Assembly: GCA_041394905.1 (NCBI GenBank)
Contig: JAWKHJ010000023.1
Span: 38,926 to 102,925, forward strand
Direction: 5' to 3'
DNA: 64,000 nt
Source: RI-231 sp041394905
Lineage (GTDB): Bacteria; Acidobacteriota; Terriglobia; Bryobacterales; UBA6623
Shown: positions 1-8,277 of the stretch, piece by piece
Position numbering within the stretch: the stretch's first letter is position 1
Layout: every line of letters starts with the position of its first letter
Notes under the pieces: model-generated
The model's database searches: none
What the model saw: the letters and a program-made list of their open reading frames with translations, nothing else
Told to the model about the DNA's origin: nothing
Program-made: the position numbers and the translations under genes

Positions 1-1
1 C

Positions 2-559
2 AAAGACCAAGTGCTGCGCTACACGATCGACGCCACCGAGGCGACCTTTGCGCCATCCGGCGCTGCCGACCTGCCGCCCGGCAGCGGTCCGCGCCACATG
101 GCGTTCCACCCTTCGGGCAAACTCTGCTTCACGGTCAACGAAATCGCTTCGACGGTGTCCTCGTTCAAGTACGAAGCCGAAAGCGGAGCGATGACGATCG
201 TCGAAACGGTCTCGACCCTGCCCGATGGCTCGACCGTCGAGAACAACACCACGGCGGAGATCCGAGTCCACCCAAACGGCCGTTATCTCTACGCTTCCAA
301 TCGCGGCCACAATTCGCTCGCGCTGTTCTCCATCGACGAGACCACCGGCGCCATCGAGCGCAAGGCGAACTTCTTGACCGAAGGCAAGACGCCCCGCTGC
401 TTCGCCATCGCGCCCGGCGGACGCTACTTGCTGGCCGCCAACCAGGACTCGAATGACGTTGTCGCCTTTGAAGTCAACGAGTCCACGGGCGAGCTCACCG
501 CAACGGGCCGCAAGCTCAGCGTCGGCATGCCGGTCTGCGTGGATTACCTAGCGCTGTAG
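2..559 (+). CDS. Lactonase family beta-propeller protein (3' part)
   Basis: The gene enters from the left edge already in frame, and 185 residues are visible before the TAG stop. The repeated pattern of blade motifs (GSGPRHMAFHPSGK, AEIRVHPNGRYLYASNRG, GKTPRCFAIAPGGRYLLAANQ) with NSLALF and NDVVAFEV strands is that of the seven-bladed lactonase family related to 6-phosphogluconolactonase (YbhE/Pgl). These enzymes open sugar lactones; in Acidobacteria they are often exported, but the N-terminus lies outside the window so the location cannot be judged. The last blades and C-terminus appear complete. A hairpin follows the stop, and the next gene converges on it. Confidence 0.85.
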   Translation, partial: KDQVLRYTIDATEATFAPSGAADLPPGSGPRHMAFHPSGKLCFTVNEIASTVSSFKYEAESGAMTIVETVSTLPDGSTVENNTTAEIRVHPNGRYLYASNRGHNSLALFSIDETTGAIERKANFLTEGKTPRCFAIAPGGRYLLAANQDSNDVVAFEVNESTGELTATGRKLSVGMPVCVDYLAL

Positions 560-567
560 AGTGTGCC

Positions 568-583
568 GCACGCGGAAGCGTGC
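568..583. terminator. Hairpin between convergent genes
   Basis: A perfect 6-bp stem (GCACGC/GCGTGC) closes a GGAA tetraloop in the 62-bp gap between the lactonase stop and the MerC-like stop. There is no strong T-run on either side, so it is a terminator candidate by position and stability only. Confidence 0.4.
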
Positions 584-621
584 TGGTTCTTCGCGTCACC
601 GCGCCGGCGGGCTTACCGCCC

Positions 622-1023
622 TCAATGGTCGTGGGAGCACTTCTTGCACGAACGGCAGAAGTGCAGATTCGCCAGATGCGCACCGGCGATCAACGCCGCG
701 CCTCCGGCCAGGAACACCGGCTCCAGGCTCGCGCCATGCAGCGCGAACTTCGCCGCCAACAGCAGCAGGATTCCGCCGCCGAACATCGCCAGACAGCTCT
801 TGCGCCGGTGCTGATTGCGGTAAGCCGGAACCAAGCTGGTCGCAGCCAACGCCGCCGTCAGCAGGATCAGCGTCACCTCGCTGGCGCGAGAGAACGCCCA
901 CTCCACCGGCAAGACCGCTGCCATGCCCATCGCCAGCGGCGCGAGCACGCAATGCACTCCGCACGCCAACGATGCGGCCACACCGAGACGGTCTAAGGCT
1001 TCACTACGTTCGAGAGTCTTCAT
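622..1023 (-). CDS. MerC domain-containing membrane protein
   Basis: This 133-residue protein has four predicted membrane segments (about residues 12-42, 47-67, 76-95 and 98-118). Segment 1 contains DRLGVAASLACGVHC, the MerC signature in which a cysteine pair (C21, C25 with H24) sits at the membrane. The soluble tail CRSCKKCSHDH carries three more cysteines and two histidines, an evident metal-binding end. MerC proteins import mercuric ions in mer operons, but chromosomal members without merA/merR, as here, have no proven substrate. No other metal-resistance gene is adjacent. Function beyond metal handling is inference. Confidence 0.8.
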   Translation of the reverse strand: MKTLERSEALDRLGVAASLACGVHCVLAPLAMGMAAVLPVEWAFSRASEVTLILLTAALAATSLVPAYRNQHRRKSCLAMFGGGILLLLAAKFALHGASLEPVFLAGGAALIAGAHLANLHFCRSCKKCSHDH

Positions 1024-1123
1024 GGATTCCGGAGCGCGGACGGCGCGAGGCTATCTCCCATCTTACAATGCGTCGCTTTCGAGCGGAAGATGACATCCAA
1101 TCTCGATGTGATACATTTCCTGC

Positions 1124-2473
1124 GTGCTCCGCTCCGTTGTCCTCGCGTTCCTCTTTGCCGTCGCCGCTGCCGCTCGGCTCGCCCAACATCCTGTTGATCG
1201 TTTCCGACGACCAGGGTTACGCCGATCTCGGCTGCTGCGGCCGCCCCGAGCTGGTTTCGCCCAATCTCGACCGCCTGGCCGCCGAGGCATACGCGCAACC
1301 GACTTCTATGTCGCTTGGCCGGCCTGCACCCCTTCCCGCGGCGCTTTGCTCACAGGACGCTACCCGCAGCGCAATGGCCTCTACGACATGATTCGCAATG
1401 ACGTGGCGGACTTCAAAGTCACCTTCACCGATCAAGAGTACGCCGTCACGCCCGAGGCCATCCTGGGGCTGGATGAGCGCGAGACCGTAATCGCAGAAGT
1501 CCTCAAGAAGGCGGGCTACGCGACCGGTGTCGTCGGCAAGTGGGACTCGGGGCAACTGCGCCGCTTTCGGCCAACCCAGCGCGGCTTCGACTTCTTCTAT
1601 GGCTTCTGTAACACCGGCGTCGACTACTGGACGCATGAGCGCTACGAGTACCCCTCGATGTGGCGCAACAACGAACGAATCGTCGAGGACGGCTACATCA
1701 CCGACCTATTTGAGCGTGAGGCGCTGGGCTTTCTGCGTGCGCACGCGGACGAACGCTTCTTTCTCTATCTGCCGTTCAACGCCCCGCACGGCGGATCCAA
1801 CTTCTCCAAGCCCGGCGCGCAGGCAAAGCCGGAGCACGTCAAGCTCTACGGCGAGCTGCCCGGCGGCAAGCGCGAGCACTACATGGGCGCCATCACTGCG
1901 ATGGATGAGTCAATCGGCGCCGTCTTCGAACTGCTCGAACAGCAGGGCCGTCTCGACGACACGCTCGTGATCTTCTTTAGCGACAACGGCGGCTCCGGCG
2001 GCGCGCTGAATGCGCCCCTACGCGGGCACAAGTCGCAGACCTGGGAGGGTGGCATCCGCGTTCCCTTCTTGGCACGCTGGCCCGGTCACATCCCGGCCGG
2101 TAAAGTCACCGGCGAGTTCCTTACCTCGCTCGAGGTCTTCCCTACCCTGGTCAAGGTCGCGGGCGGCGAGATGCCTTCGGGCGTCGTCTACGACGGCTTC
2201 GACATGCTGCCCGTGCTCGAGGGCAAAGCGAAGTCGCAGCGCGAGGAGATGGCTTGGCAGCGCCGCGACCAGCGCGGACTCCGCTACCGGAACTGGAAAT
2301 GGGTGGAGCAGCCGATCGGCGGCGGGCTGTTCGACTTGAGCGAAGACATCGGCGAGCAGCACGACCTGTCCAAAGAGCTGCCCGACACGTTGAACATGAT
2401 GCAGCAGCGCTTCCAAGCCTGGCTCGCCCGTATGGAAGCCGCCGAACCCCGCGGCCCCTTCCGCGACTACTAA
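1124..2473 (+). CDS. Secreted sulfatase (frameshifted near N-terminus)
   Basis: A GTG start gives an export signal (LRSVVLAFLFAVAAAA). The sulfatase core follows: SPNILLIVSDDQGYADLG (metal ligands DD), then ACTPSRGALLTG with the C-x-P-S-R motif whose cysteine (nt 1325-1327) becomes formylglycine, VVGKWDSG, FFSDNGG and GGIRVPFLARWPG. The DDQGYADLG segment lies in another frame between about 1165 and 1287; a one-base gain and a one-base loss (gag-gc-ata at about 1287) cancel out, so the long downstream frame is right and residues 18-55 of the simple translation are wrong. Size (449 residues) is normal for the family. It probably acts on sulfated sugars in the periplasm. It needs a formylglycine-generating enzyme or anSME, not seen here. 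Confidence 0.88.
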   Translation: MLRSVVLAFLFAVAAAARLAQHPVDRFRRPGLRRSRLLRPPRAGFAQSRPPGRRGIRATDFYVAWPACTPSRGALLTGRYPQRNGLYDMIRNDVADFKVTFTDQEYAVTPEAILGLDERETVIAEVLKKAGYATGVVGKWDSGQLRRFRPTQRGFDFFYGFCNTGVDYWTHERYEYPSMWRNNERIVEDGYITDLFEREALGFLRAHADERFFLYLPFNAPHGGSNFSKPGAQAKPEHVKLYGELPGGKREHYMGAITAMDESIGAVFELLEQQGRLDDTLVIFFSDNGGSGGALNAPLRGHKSQTWEGGIRVPFLARWPGHIPAGKVTGEFLTSLEVFPTLVKVAGGEMPSGVVYDGFDMLPVLEGKAKSQREEMAWQRRDQRGLRYRNWKWVEQPIGGGLFDLSEDIGEQHDLSKELPDTLNMMQQRFQAWLARMEAAEPRGPFRDY

Positions 2474-2482
2474 TCTTGTCGC

Positions 2483-3139
2483 CTACCCCGGACGCCGGCA
2501 AACCAGTAACATCTGCCCGCCCAGCAGCTTCCAGGCCGGCGGACACCGCAGGTACAGCCAGACCATCCACGGCGCCTTCGGCAGCGCGCTCTTCGACGTA
2601 TACGGCAGGAACTGCGGAATCACCCTTTCCACCTCGAACCCCGCGATGCCCACGCCCTCGGCCATCGCCTTGTGCGTAAACGCCAGCCGATGGTCGAAAA
2701 AGTCGAAGTACTCCCGCGCGCAAAAAGCGAAGTTCGGCTGCAAGATCAGAAACCGCCCGCCGGGCTTGAGCGCGCGCCAGATCTCGCGGAAGCTCTCCGC
2801 CACATCGTCCTTGGTCTGGAAATGCTCGTAGACGTTGCTCGCGAACGCGGTATCAATGGACGAAGCCTCGATCGCAGAGAGGTTGTTGCCCTCCGTCACT
2901 ACACACTCGACCGTCGGATCGGCATAGCGATGGAGGTTCTCCTCGTTGAGGTCCACGGCGATCTTGCGCGCCGATTCGATCGTGTTGATGAAGTGGCAGT
3001 ACCCCGCGCCGAGGTGAAGCGTCGCGCCGTCAACAGGGATCCAGTCCTGCAAATAGTCGCAGATCGGCTTCCAAAATCCGCGCTGTGCGGTGAGCTCGTC
3101 TTCGGAGAAGCGCTGGCGATAAATGGCCGTCTCAATCAT
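2483..3139 (-). CDS. Class I SAM-dependent methyltransferase
   Basis: A 218-residue Methyltransf_11-type protein: motif I region TLHLGAGYCHF, acidic end of strand 2 KIAVDLNEENL, IDTAFASNVYEHF and ALKPGGRFLILQPNF. The open frame continues 22 codons upstream to 3205, but that extension is arginine/glycine-rich with no family similarity, so the internal ATG at 3139 is preferred. The C-terminus (VWLYLRCPPAWKLLGGQMLLVCRRPG region) is typical of methyltransferases in polysaccharide and glycan loci. It follows the membrane-protein gene of the sugar operon by about 100 bp on the same strand and probably belongs to it. Substrate unknown. Confidence 0.85.
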   Translation of the reverse strand: MIETAIYRQRFSEDELTAQRGFWKPICDYLQDWIPVDGATLHLGAGYCHFINTIESARKIAVDLNEENLHRYADPTVECVVTEGNNLSAIEASSIDTAFASNVYEHFQTKDDVAESFREIWRALKPGGRFLILQPNFAFCAREYFDFFDHRLAFTHKAMAEGVGIAGFEVERVIPQFLPYTSKSALPKAPWMVWLYLRCPPAWKLLGGQMLLVCRRPG

Positions 3140-3243
3140 GCTTTTCTGGCGATCATATCCGGGCTTTCGGCAGCCGTCTACTCTGTCAGGGATCTCTCCT
3201 AGCAAGTCGCGGGAAGCAGCGCTCGCGCCCTAGGGCCTCCTCC

Positions 3244-5190
3244 TTATTCAGCCCCGTTTTCAGCGGACGTCAGGGCTCCGGGAGCAGGTGCGCTCAAAGC
3301 GACGTCAACGGTCGAATAGTAGGCGTCGCCGGGACCGCTGAACCAGACCGAGCGCACCTGCGGCACCCTCGGCGACCGAGTCCGGGGCGAGCAATCCGGC
3401 GAGCTCGTCGAGGTTGGTCGGAAGCGGGCTCAGCGGCAACGGGCTCTCGAGCGCTGCCTGGAACATTCGGTATTGCTCGACCCTGCCATCGGCGAGCGCT
3501 ACCTGCATCTGCATCTGCGGCATACGATAAAGGCCTTCGACGACGCGTCCGCCGCGCTCCGCTTGCGCGCAATAGATGCGAATAGCGGCCCTTGGTGCTC
3601 GGGGATCCCGATGCGCGCCACCATGTTGCCAACAGCCGGCGTCGCCGTCTCTCCCGGCGAGAAGCGCTCCGTCGTTCGGCGTTCGAGCAGCGCCCACTTG
3701 CCCTCGCGCGCGACGCAGTCGAACGAACGCCAGACGGCGGCCCATGTCAGCGGCGTCTCGATCAACGGATGCCGGCCATCGATCGCATCCCATTCAAACA
3801 GCAGTAGGTCCAAATAGCCATGGTCAAGCTTCTGGGCCAGGAACGCGTCCAGAGACGGCGTGTAGGCGGAGTACTTCTGCACGACCGGCAGCACACGCAC
3901 ATTCAGCCCTTGCAGGAAGAGCTCGCCCGAGATGGGTGACAGCGCCGCAACGCCGCGGTCTCCGATGCGGTCAACCAGCGCCTGTGGGATCTCTCTACCC
4001 TCCGCGTGGTGCAACGCGCGGCCGCGGGCTAGCAGAGCCTCGCGTGTCCGTTGCAGGTCCCAGGCTTCACCCAAGTGCTTCAGGGAGGCGGCGCCGCTCA
4101 GCGTGCGCGCCAAGATCGCCGCCGGCTTCGTGTATGAGATGCCCGTCCAGCCGACCGCGCTCAAATACGACATCATCAGATTGATCGGCAGTATCACGCC
4201 CAGGGCAAGGATCATGAGCGTCCGGTCCAGCTTTCGCCAATCCGTAAACGCCAGGGTCAGCCCTAGCGCCAGCGACAGGAAGCAGAAGAACATCCACATG
4301 TGAATGTCCTGCCTCACGAAGGCATGCTTGAAGGTTAGAAACAGCGGCGCCAGGAACAGCGTCGCCACCACCGCCGCTGTCTGCCCACGACTCCACAGGT
4401 GCCGCAGAATTGCCACAAACAAAGCGGCCACCACCAAGGCCGCCTGCACCTGCGCCTCTGAATCGCCAAACGCCATGGCCGAGCTGTAGCCGGCCGAGAG
4501 GTCTCGCAACGAGCCTAAGTAGTTCGCAAGCCCTTGGAGCGAGGGGTTGTGCAAGAGATAAGCCGCCACGACCGCGCACGGTCCTGTGACGGCGACCAGC
4601 GCCAGCGGCGTGGGACCCAAGTCGCGCTTCCTCCACAACAGCAACGCCGCCGTCGCTGCTCCAGCGCCACCGATCACCGCCGCACTCACCTTGAACGCGC
4701 CTGCCAGCCCAGCGGCCATCGCCGCCCCGAATAGGCGTCCCCGCCACTTCTCCGCGGTCACGGCGGAGGAGGCCAACGTCATCGCCGTGAACGCGAGCAG
4801 GCTGTCTGACCCTTGCGTGTTGAAGTGAAAGAGCGGCGCCCCGATCGCAACGCCGGCCGCCAGGGCAGCGAGTCCTCCGAGCGGCAACCGGCGCACGAAG
4901 AACAGGTCCGCCAGAGCCAAAGCTGCCAAGGCCCACAGCGCAAGCTGCGCCGCCAACGCCTTCTCGAGGTTGTCACCCACCGGCATTGGGGAATCCAGGT
5001 AGGCGAAAGGCCCGGAAGGCCATTCGATGTCCTCGCCGAAGCGCAACCCTTGGTCCGCGGCAACGTTCAGCCCCAGTTGCCACGAGCCATCGACAGTGGG
5101 CTCCGGCGCGAAAAACTCCACCGGGCAGCACAACACCGTCACATAAAGGAACAGCGCCACGCGGAGGGCCTGTTTGAGCATCGCGTTCAC
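3244..5190 (-). CDS. Polytopic membrane protein, possible GT-C glycosyltransferase (two frameshifts)
   Basis: The N-terminal 400 residues hold about 10-11 membrane helices; the C-terminal 200 are soluble. After helix 1 the loop carries VDGSWQLGLNVAADQG and FGEDIEWPSGPFAYL, which resembles the first periplasmic loop of GT-C enzymes (acidic residues before helix 2); this assignment is inference. The GTG start at 5190 overlaps the epimerase TGA (GTGA), indicating translational coupling. Two frame breaks are evident: near 3588-3592 (one base missing; the protein continues AIRIYCAQAERGG) and near 3365 (one base extra in a G-run; it continues VPQVRSVWFSGPGDAYYSTV). With both corrected the protein is about 648 residues and ends at TAA 3244-3246, not at the apparent stop at 3305 or 3499. 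Confidence 0.75.
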
Positions 5191-6253
5191 GCAGCCAAGA
5201 CCGGCGCCAACTCAGCGTGGCGTGACTGGATCCACTTGTGGATGTCTTCGAGCGTCTGTGCGGCCGAGCGCTTCGGCTTCCAGCCGCGCACGGCTTCGAC
5301 CTTGGCCGAGTCTGAGAGGTAGACGCGCAGGTCAGCCTTACGTTCCTGGGCCTCGGGCGTAATTGCAATCGTGCGCCCGCTGATCTCGCGGCACAGCGTG
5401 GTCATCTCGAGCAACGACAAGCTGCTTTCAAGGCCCCCGCCGACATTGAACGTCTTGCCTGCGTAGTCGTCCGGGTGCGCAATCTGGTCGAGGGTGAGCT
5501 CGACCAAGTCGTCGACATGCAACACGTCGCGCACCTGCTTGCCCGTCCCGCCGTAGCCGATATAGCGCAACCCGCGCCCAAAGCAGTGCGCCGCCATCCA
5601 AAGCGCCACAACGCCCTGGTCGCTCTTGCCCATCTGCCACGGCCCGGCGATCAGCCCACAGCGGTTGATCACATAGGGCATGCCGAACGCGTCGCCGTAC
5701 TCTTCGATCATCAGCTCGGCGGCGAGCTTCGTCATGCCGTAGAGCGAACGTGCTCCCGTGGTCGCGAATTCCTCGGTTACGCCGCGCGCCGAAGCTCCCG
5801 CTGCCGTCTGATCATCCAGCAGCCGGAACCGGGTCGCATCTTCGGCCCATGCCAGCCCATTCAGGGAGGAGACAGGGTAGACGCGACTGGTAGAAAGGAA
5901 GACCATCCCGGCATCCGTCCGCCGCGCCAGCTCCAGGCAGCGGTAGCAGCCCACCAAGTTCGACTGGATCAGGTAGTCCGGCGACTGGTCGTATCCGGCT
6001 TGCACCGAGGCCTCCGCCGAACACTCGATGATCCAGTTCGGGCGCACCGTAGCGAGGTCATCCGGTTCGCGGATGTCTCCGTGCACGAACTCGACGCCGC
6101 CCGCGCGCAGCCGGGGCAGGTTGAGCTCGGAGCCGCGCCGGCGCAGGTTGTCCAGCGCCACGACGCGCACGTTCTGCGCGCTTGCTTGAGGCCCAAGGCG
6201 ATCGTCGAGCCCACGAAGCCCGCGCCGCCGGTCACCAGAAACGTTTCAGGCAT
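5187..6253 (-). CDS. NAD-dependent sugar epimerase, CDP-paratose 2-epimerase-like (one frameshift)
   Basis: Extended short-chain dehydrogenase. The dinucleotide motif TGGAGFVGS begins just after MPETFLV (ATG at 6253); a one-base loss near 6183 (alanine-arginine codons before QNVRVVALDNL) shifts the frame, so the rest is read from about 6180. DNLRRRGSELNLPRL and VEFVHGDIREPDDL are characteristic of CDP-paratose/tyvelose 2-epimerases; the catalytic YGMTK and the sugar-binding GKQVRDVLHVDDLV are present. Expected reaction: C2 epimerisation or related interconversion of a nucleotide-activated deoxysugar in the cytosol. No stop separates it from the upstream glycosyltransferase. Specific sugar uncertain. 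Confidence 0.85.
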
Positions 6254-7045
6254 GGCCGGGCCTTGGATCGCTTCCGCGGCCGTCGGGGCAGGCTCAGCGT
6301 CCGCCGCTTCCACCGTCGCGCGGTGGTAGTCCCCACGCGAAAGCTTCTTCTCGAGCCAGGCGTAGAGCGTGATGAACAGATAGCGGCTGCCCATCTCCTG
6401 GATCTTCAGCTTCGAGACGCCGGTCTTGCGGTTGCGCCAGGTGATCGGCGTGACGGCGTAAGTGTAGCCGCGCACGATAGCCTTCAAAGGCATCTCGACG
6501 GTCAGGTTGAAGTGCTCGGAGATCAGCGGCTGTAGCCCTTCGATGACGTGCCGGCGGTAGCATTTGAACGCGTTCGTCGTGTCGTTGAGCCGGATACCGA
6601 AGAGCAGCCGCACGAAGTGGTTGGCCAGGCGGTTGATCAGCAGCTTGTGCGCCGGATAGTCCACGACCGCACCGCCCTTGATGAAGCGCGAGCCAAACGC
6701 GCAGTCGTAGCCTTCCTCGAGCTTGCGGTAGTAGACGACCAAGTCTTCCGGGCTGTCGGAGGCGTCGGCCATCACGATCGCGACGGCGTCGCCCGTGAAG
6801 ACTTCCAGGCCGCGTCGCACGGCTCGGCCGAAGCCGTGCCGTCCGCGGTTGACGATAGCCCGCACCTGCGGCAACCGCCGGCTAAGCTCATCCAGAATGT
6901 CGAGCGTCTCGTCGGTGCTGCCGTCGTCGACCACCAGGATCTCGTGCTCGATGCGCTCGGCCTCGAGCCGGCCGGCAAACTGCTCGACCGTTCCCTGGAT
7001 GGACCCGGCTTCATTGCGCGCCGGGATGACGACCGACAGCTTCAT
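6254..7045 (-). CDS. Glycosyltransferase family 2 (DPM-like), reading into the next epimerase
   Basis: The ATG at 7045 overlaps the stop of the upstream epimerase (ATGA). The GT2 domain is clear: LSVVIPARNEAGSI, EILVVDDGSTDETLDIL, GFGRAVRRGLE, and the metal-binding VIVMADASDSPEDL with D-x-S-D. GSRFIKGG and LNDTTNAFKCYRR follow, as in dolichol-/polyprenyl-phosphate sugar transferases. It lacks C-terminal membrane helices. After WLEKKLSRGDYHR the frame continues through an alanine/proline/glutamate-rich linker (AEPAPTAAEAIQG) directly into the epimerase ATG, without a stop. Either this is a natural transferase-epimerase fusion (about 619 residues) or a lost stop: one frame over, a TGA exists in this linker. 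Confidence 0.85.
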
Positions 7046-8115
7046 GACGTTTTCGCCAGCTCGAACTCGGCGCGGGCTTCGTAAATCTGGGTCAGCGTCG
7101 TCTCGAGATCGAAGCGTTGTTGCCACTCCGGGTAATCGGCGCGGAAGCGGCCCGTGTCGGTGATCCACCACATGTGATCGCCTTGGCGGTTCTGGTCTTC
7201 GTAGGAGACTTCCAATCGCTTGCCCGCGATCTTCTCGCATAGCGCGACCGCTTCGAGGACCGAGCAAGAGTTTCCGCGCGCGCCGCCGATGTTGTAGACC
7301 TTGCCCGAGCCAGGCCGGCGGTAGAAGCACTCGAAGGCCGCGGCAAGATCCGAGCTGTGGATGTTGTCGCGCACCTGTTTGCCCTTGTACCCGATGATCC
7401 GGTAGGGCTTGCCCGTCACGGTGCAGCTCATCAGGTACGAGAGAAAGCCGTGCAGCTCCGCCCCGCGATGCGCCGGTCCGGTCAGGCAACCACCGCGAAA
7501 GCAGGCCGTGCGCATGCCGAAGTAGCGCCCATACTCCTGCACCATCAGATCGGCAGCCGTCTTCGAGACGCCGAAGAGCGAATGCTTCGACTGATCGATG
7601 CTCATCGACTCGTCGATGCCGTTCGCGTACTGGTGATCGGCTGGGATCTCCCAGCGCATCTCCTGCTCGACGAGCGGCAGCGCGTTGGGCGTATCGCCGT
7701 AGACCTTGTTGGTCGAGACGAAGATGAACACCGCGCTGGGGCAGTGCTTACGCACGCTTTCGAGCAAGTTGAGCGTGCCGTAAGCGTTGACGGTGAAATC
7801 TGTCGCAGGACTGCGGGCGGCCCAGTCGTGGGAAGGCTGCGCGGCAGCATGGATCACCAGTTCGATTGCGCTCGAATGATCGGCGAAAACCTCGCCGATC
7901 GAAAGCGTCTCGCGAATGTCGGCGTCGACCAGGCGAAAGTTCGGAAACTCCTGCTCGAGGCGCCGCCCCTGTTCACGCGTGGAGGCGTCGTCGCCAAAAA
8001 AATGCGCACGCATGTCGTTGTCGATGCCGACCACGTCGAAGCCGCGCGAGGCGAAGTGACGAACGCATTCCGACCCGACAAGACCGCTCGATCCGGTGAC
8101 GATGACTGTTCCCAT
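7042..8115 (-). CDS. NAD-dependent epimerase, CDP-tyvelose/paratose 2-epimerase-like
   Basis: A complete 357-residue extended SDR: VTGSSGLVGSECV (GxxGxxG), DADIRETLSIGEV, HAAAQPSHDWA, STNKVYGD, catalytic FGVSKTAAD where the usual Tyr of YxxxK is Phe (SLFGVSK), then GYKGKQVRDNIHSSDL and YNIGGARGNSCSVLE. STNKVYGD and the GKQVRD segment are typical of CDP-tyvelose 2-epimerases. The Phe at the YxxxK position is notable and could alter catalysis. First gene of the operon; the 162-bp gap upstream, downstream of the FG-GAP gene, probably holds its promoter. Confidence 0.85.
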   Translation of the reverse strand: MGTVIVTGSSGLVGSECVRHFASRGFDVVGIDNDMRAHFFGDDASTREQGRRLEQEFPNFRLVDADIRETLSIGEVFADHSSAIELVIHAAAQPSHDWAARSPATDFTVNAYGTLNLLESVRKHCPSAVFIFVSTNKVYGDTPNALPLVEQEMRWEIPADHQYANGIDESMSIDQSKHSLFGVSKTAADLMVQEYGRYFGMRTACFRGGCLTGPAHRGAELHGFLSYLMSCTVTGKPYRIIGYKGKQVRDNIHSSDLAAAFECFYRRPGSGKVYNIGGARGNSCSVLEAVALCEKIAGKRLEVSYEDQNRQGDHMWWITDTGRFRADYPEWQQRFDLETTLTQIYEARAEFELAKTS

Positions 8116-8277
8116 GGGGCGTACGAAGACTCGTAACCGATGTTAGGTCCGCACCCGGGGTGCGCTCCATAGGGTTTTAGACTGAAACGGTCGTACGAAA
8201 GCCGCGAAATCATGTCCCGCGGCCGGCCATCCCTTAGTGACCGCCTGTCACCACCCAACGCCGCCGCGGCTTCGCGC

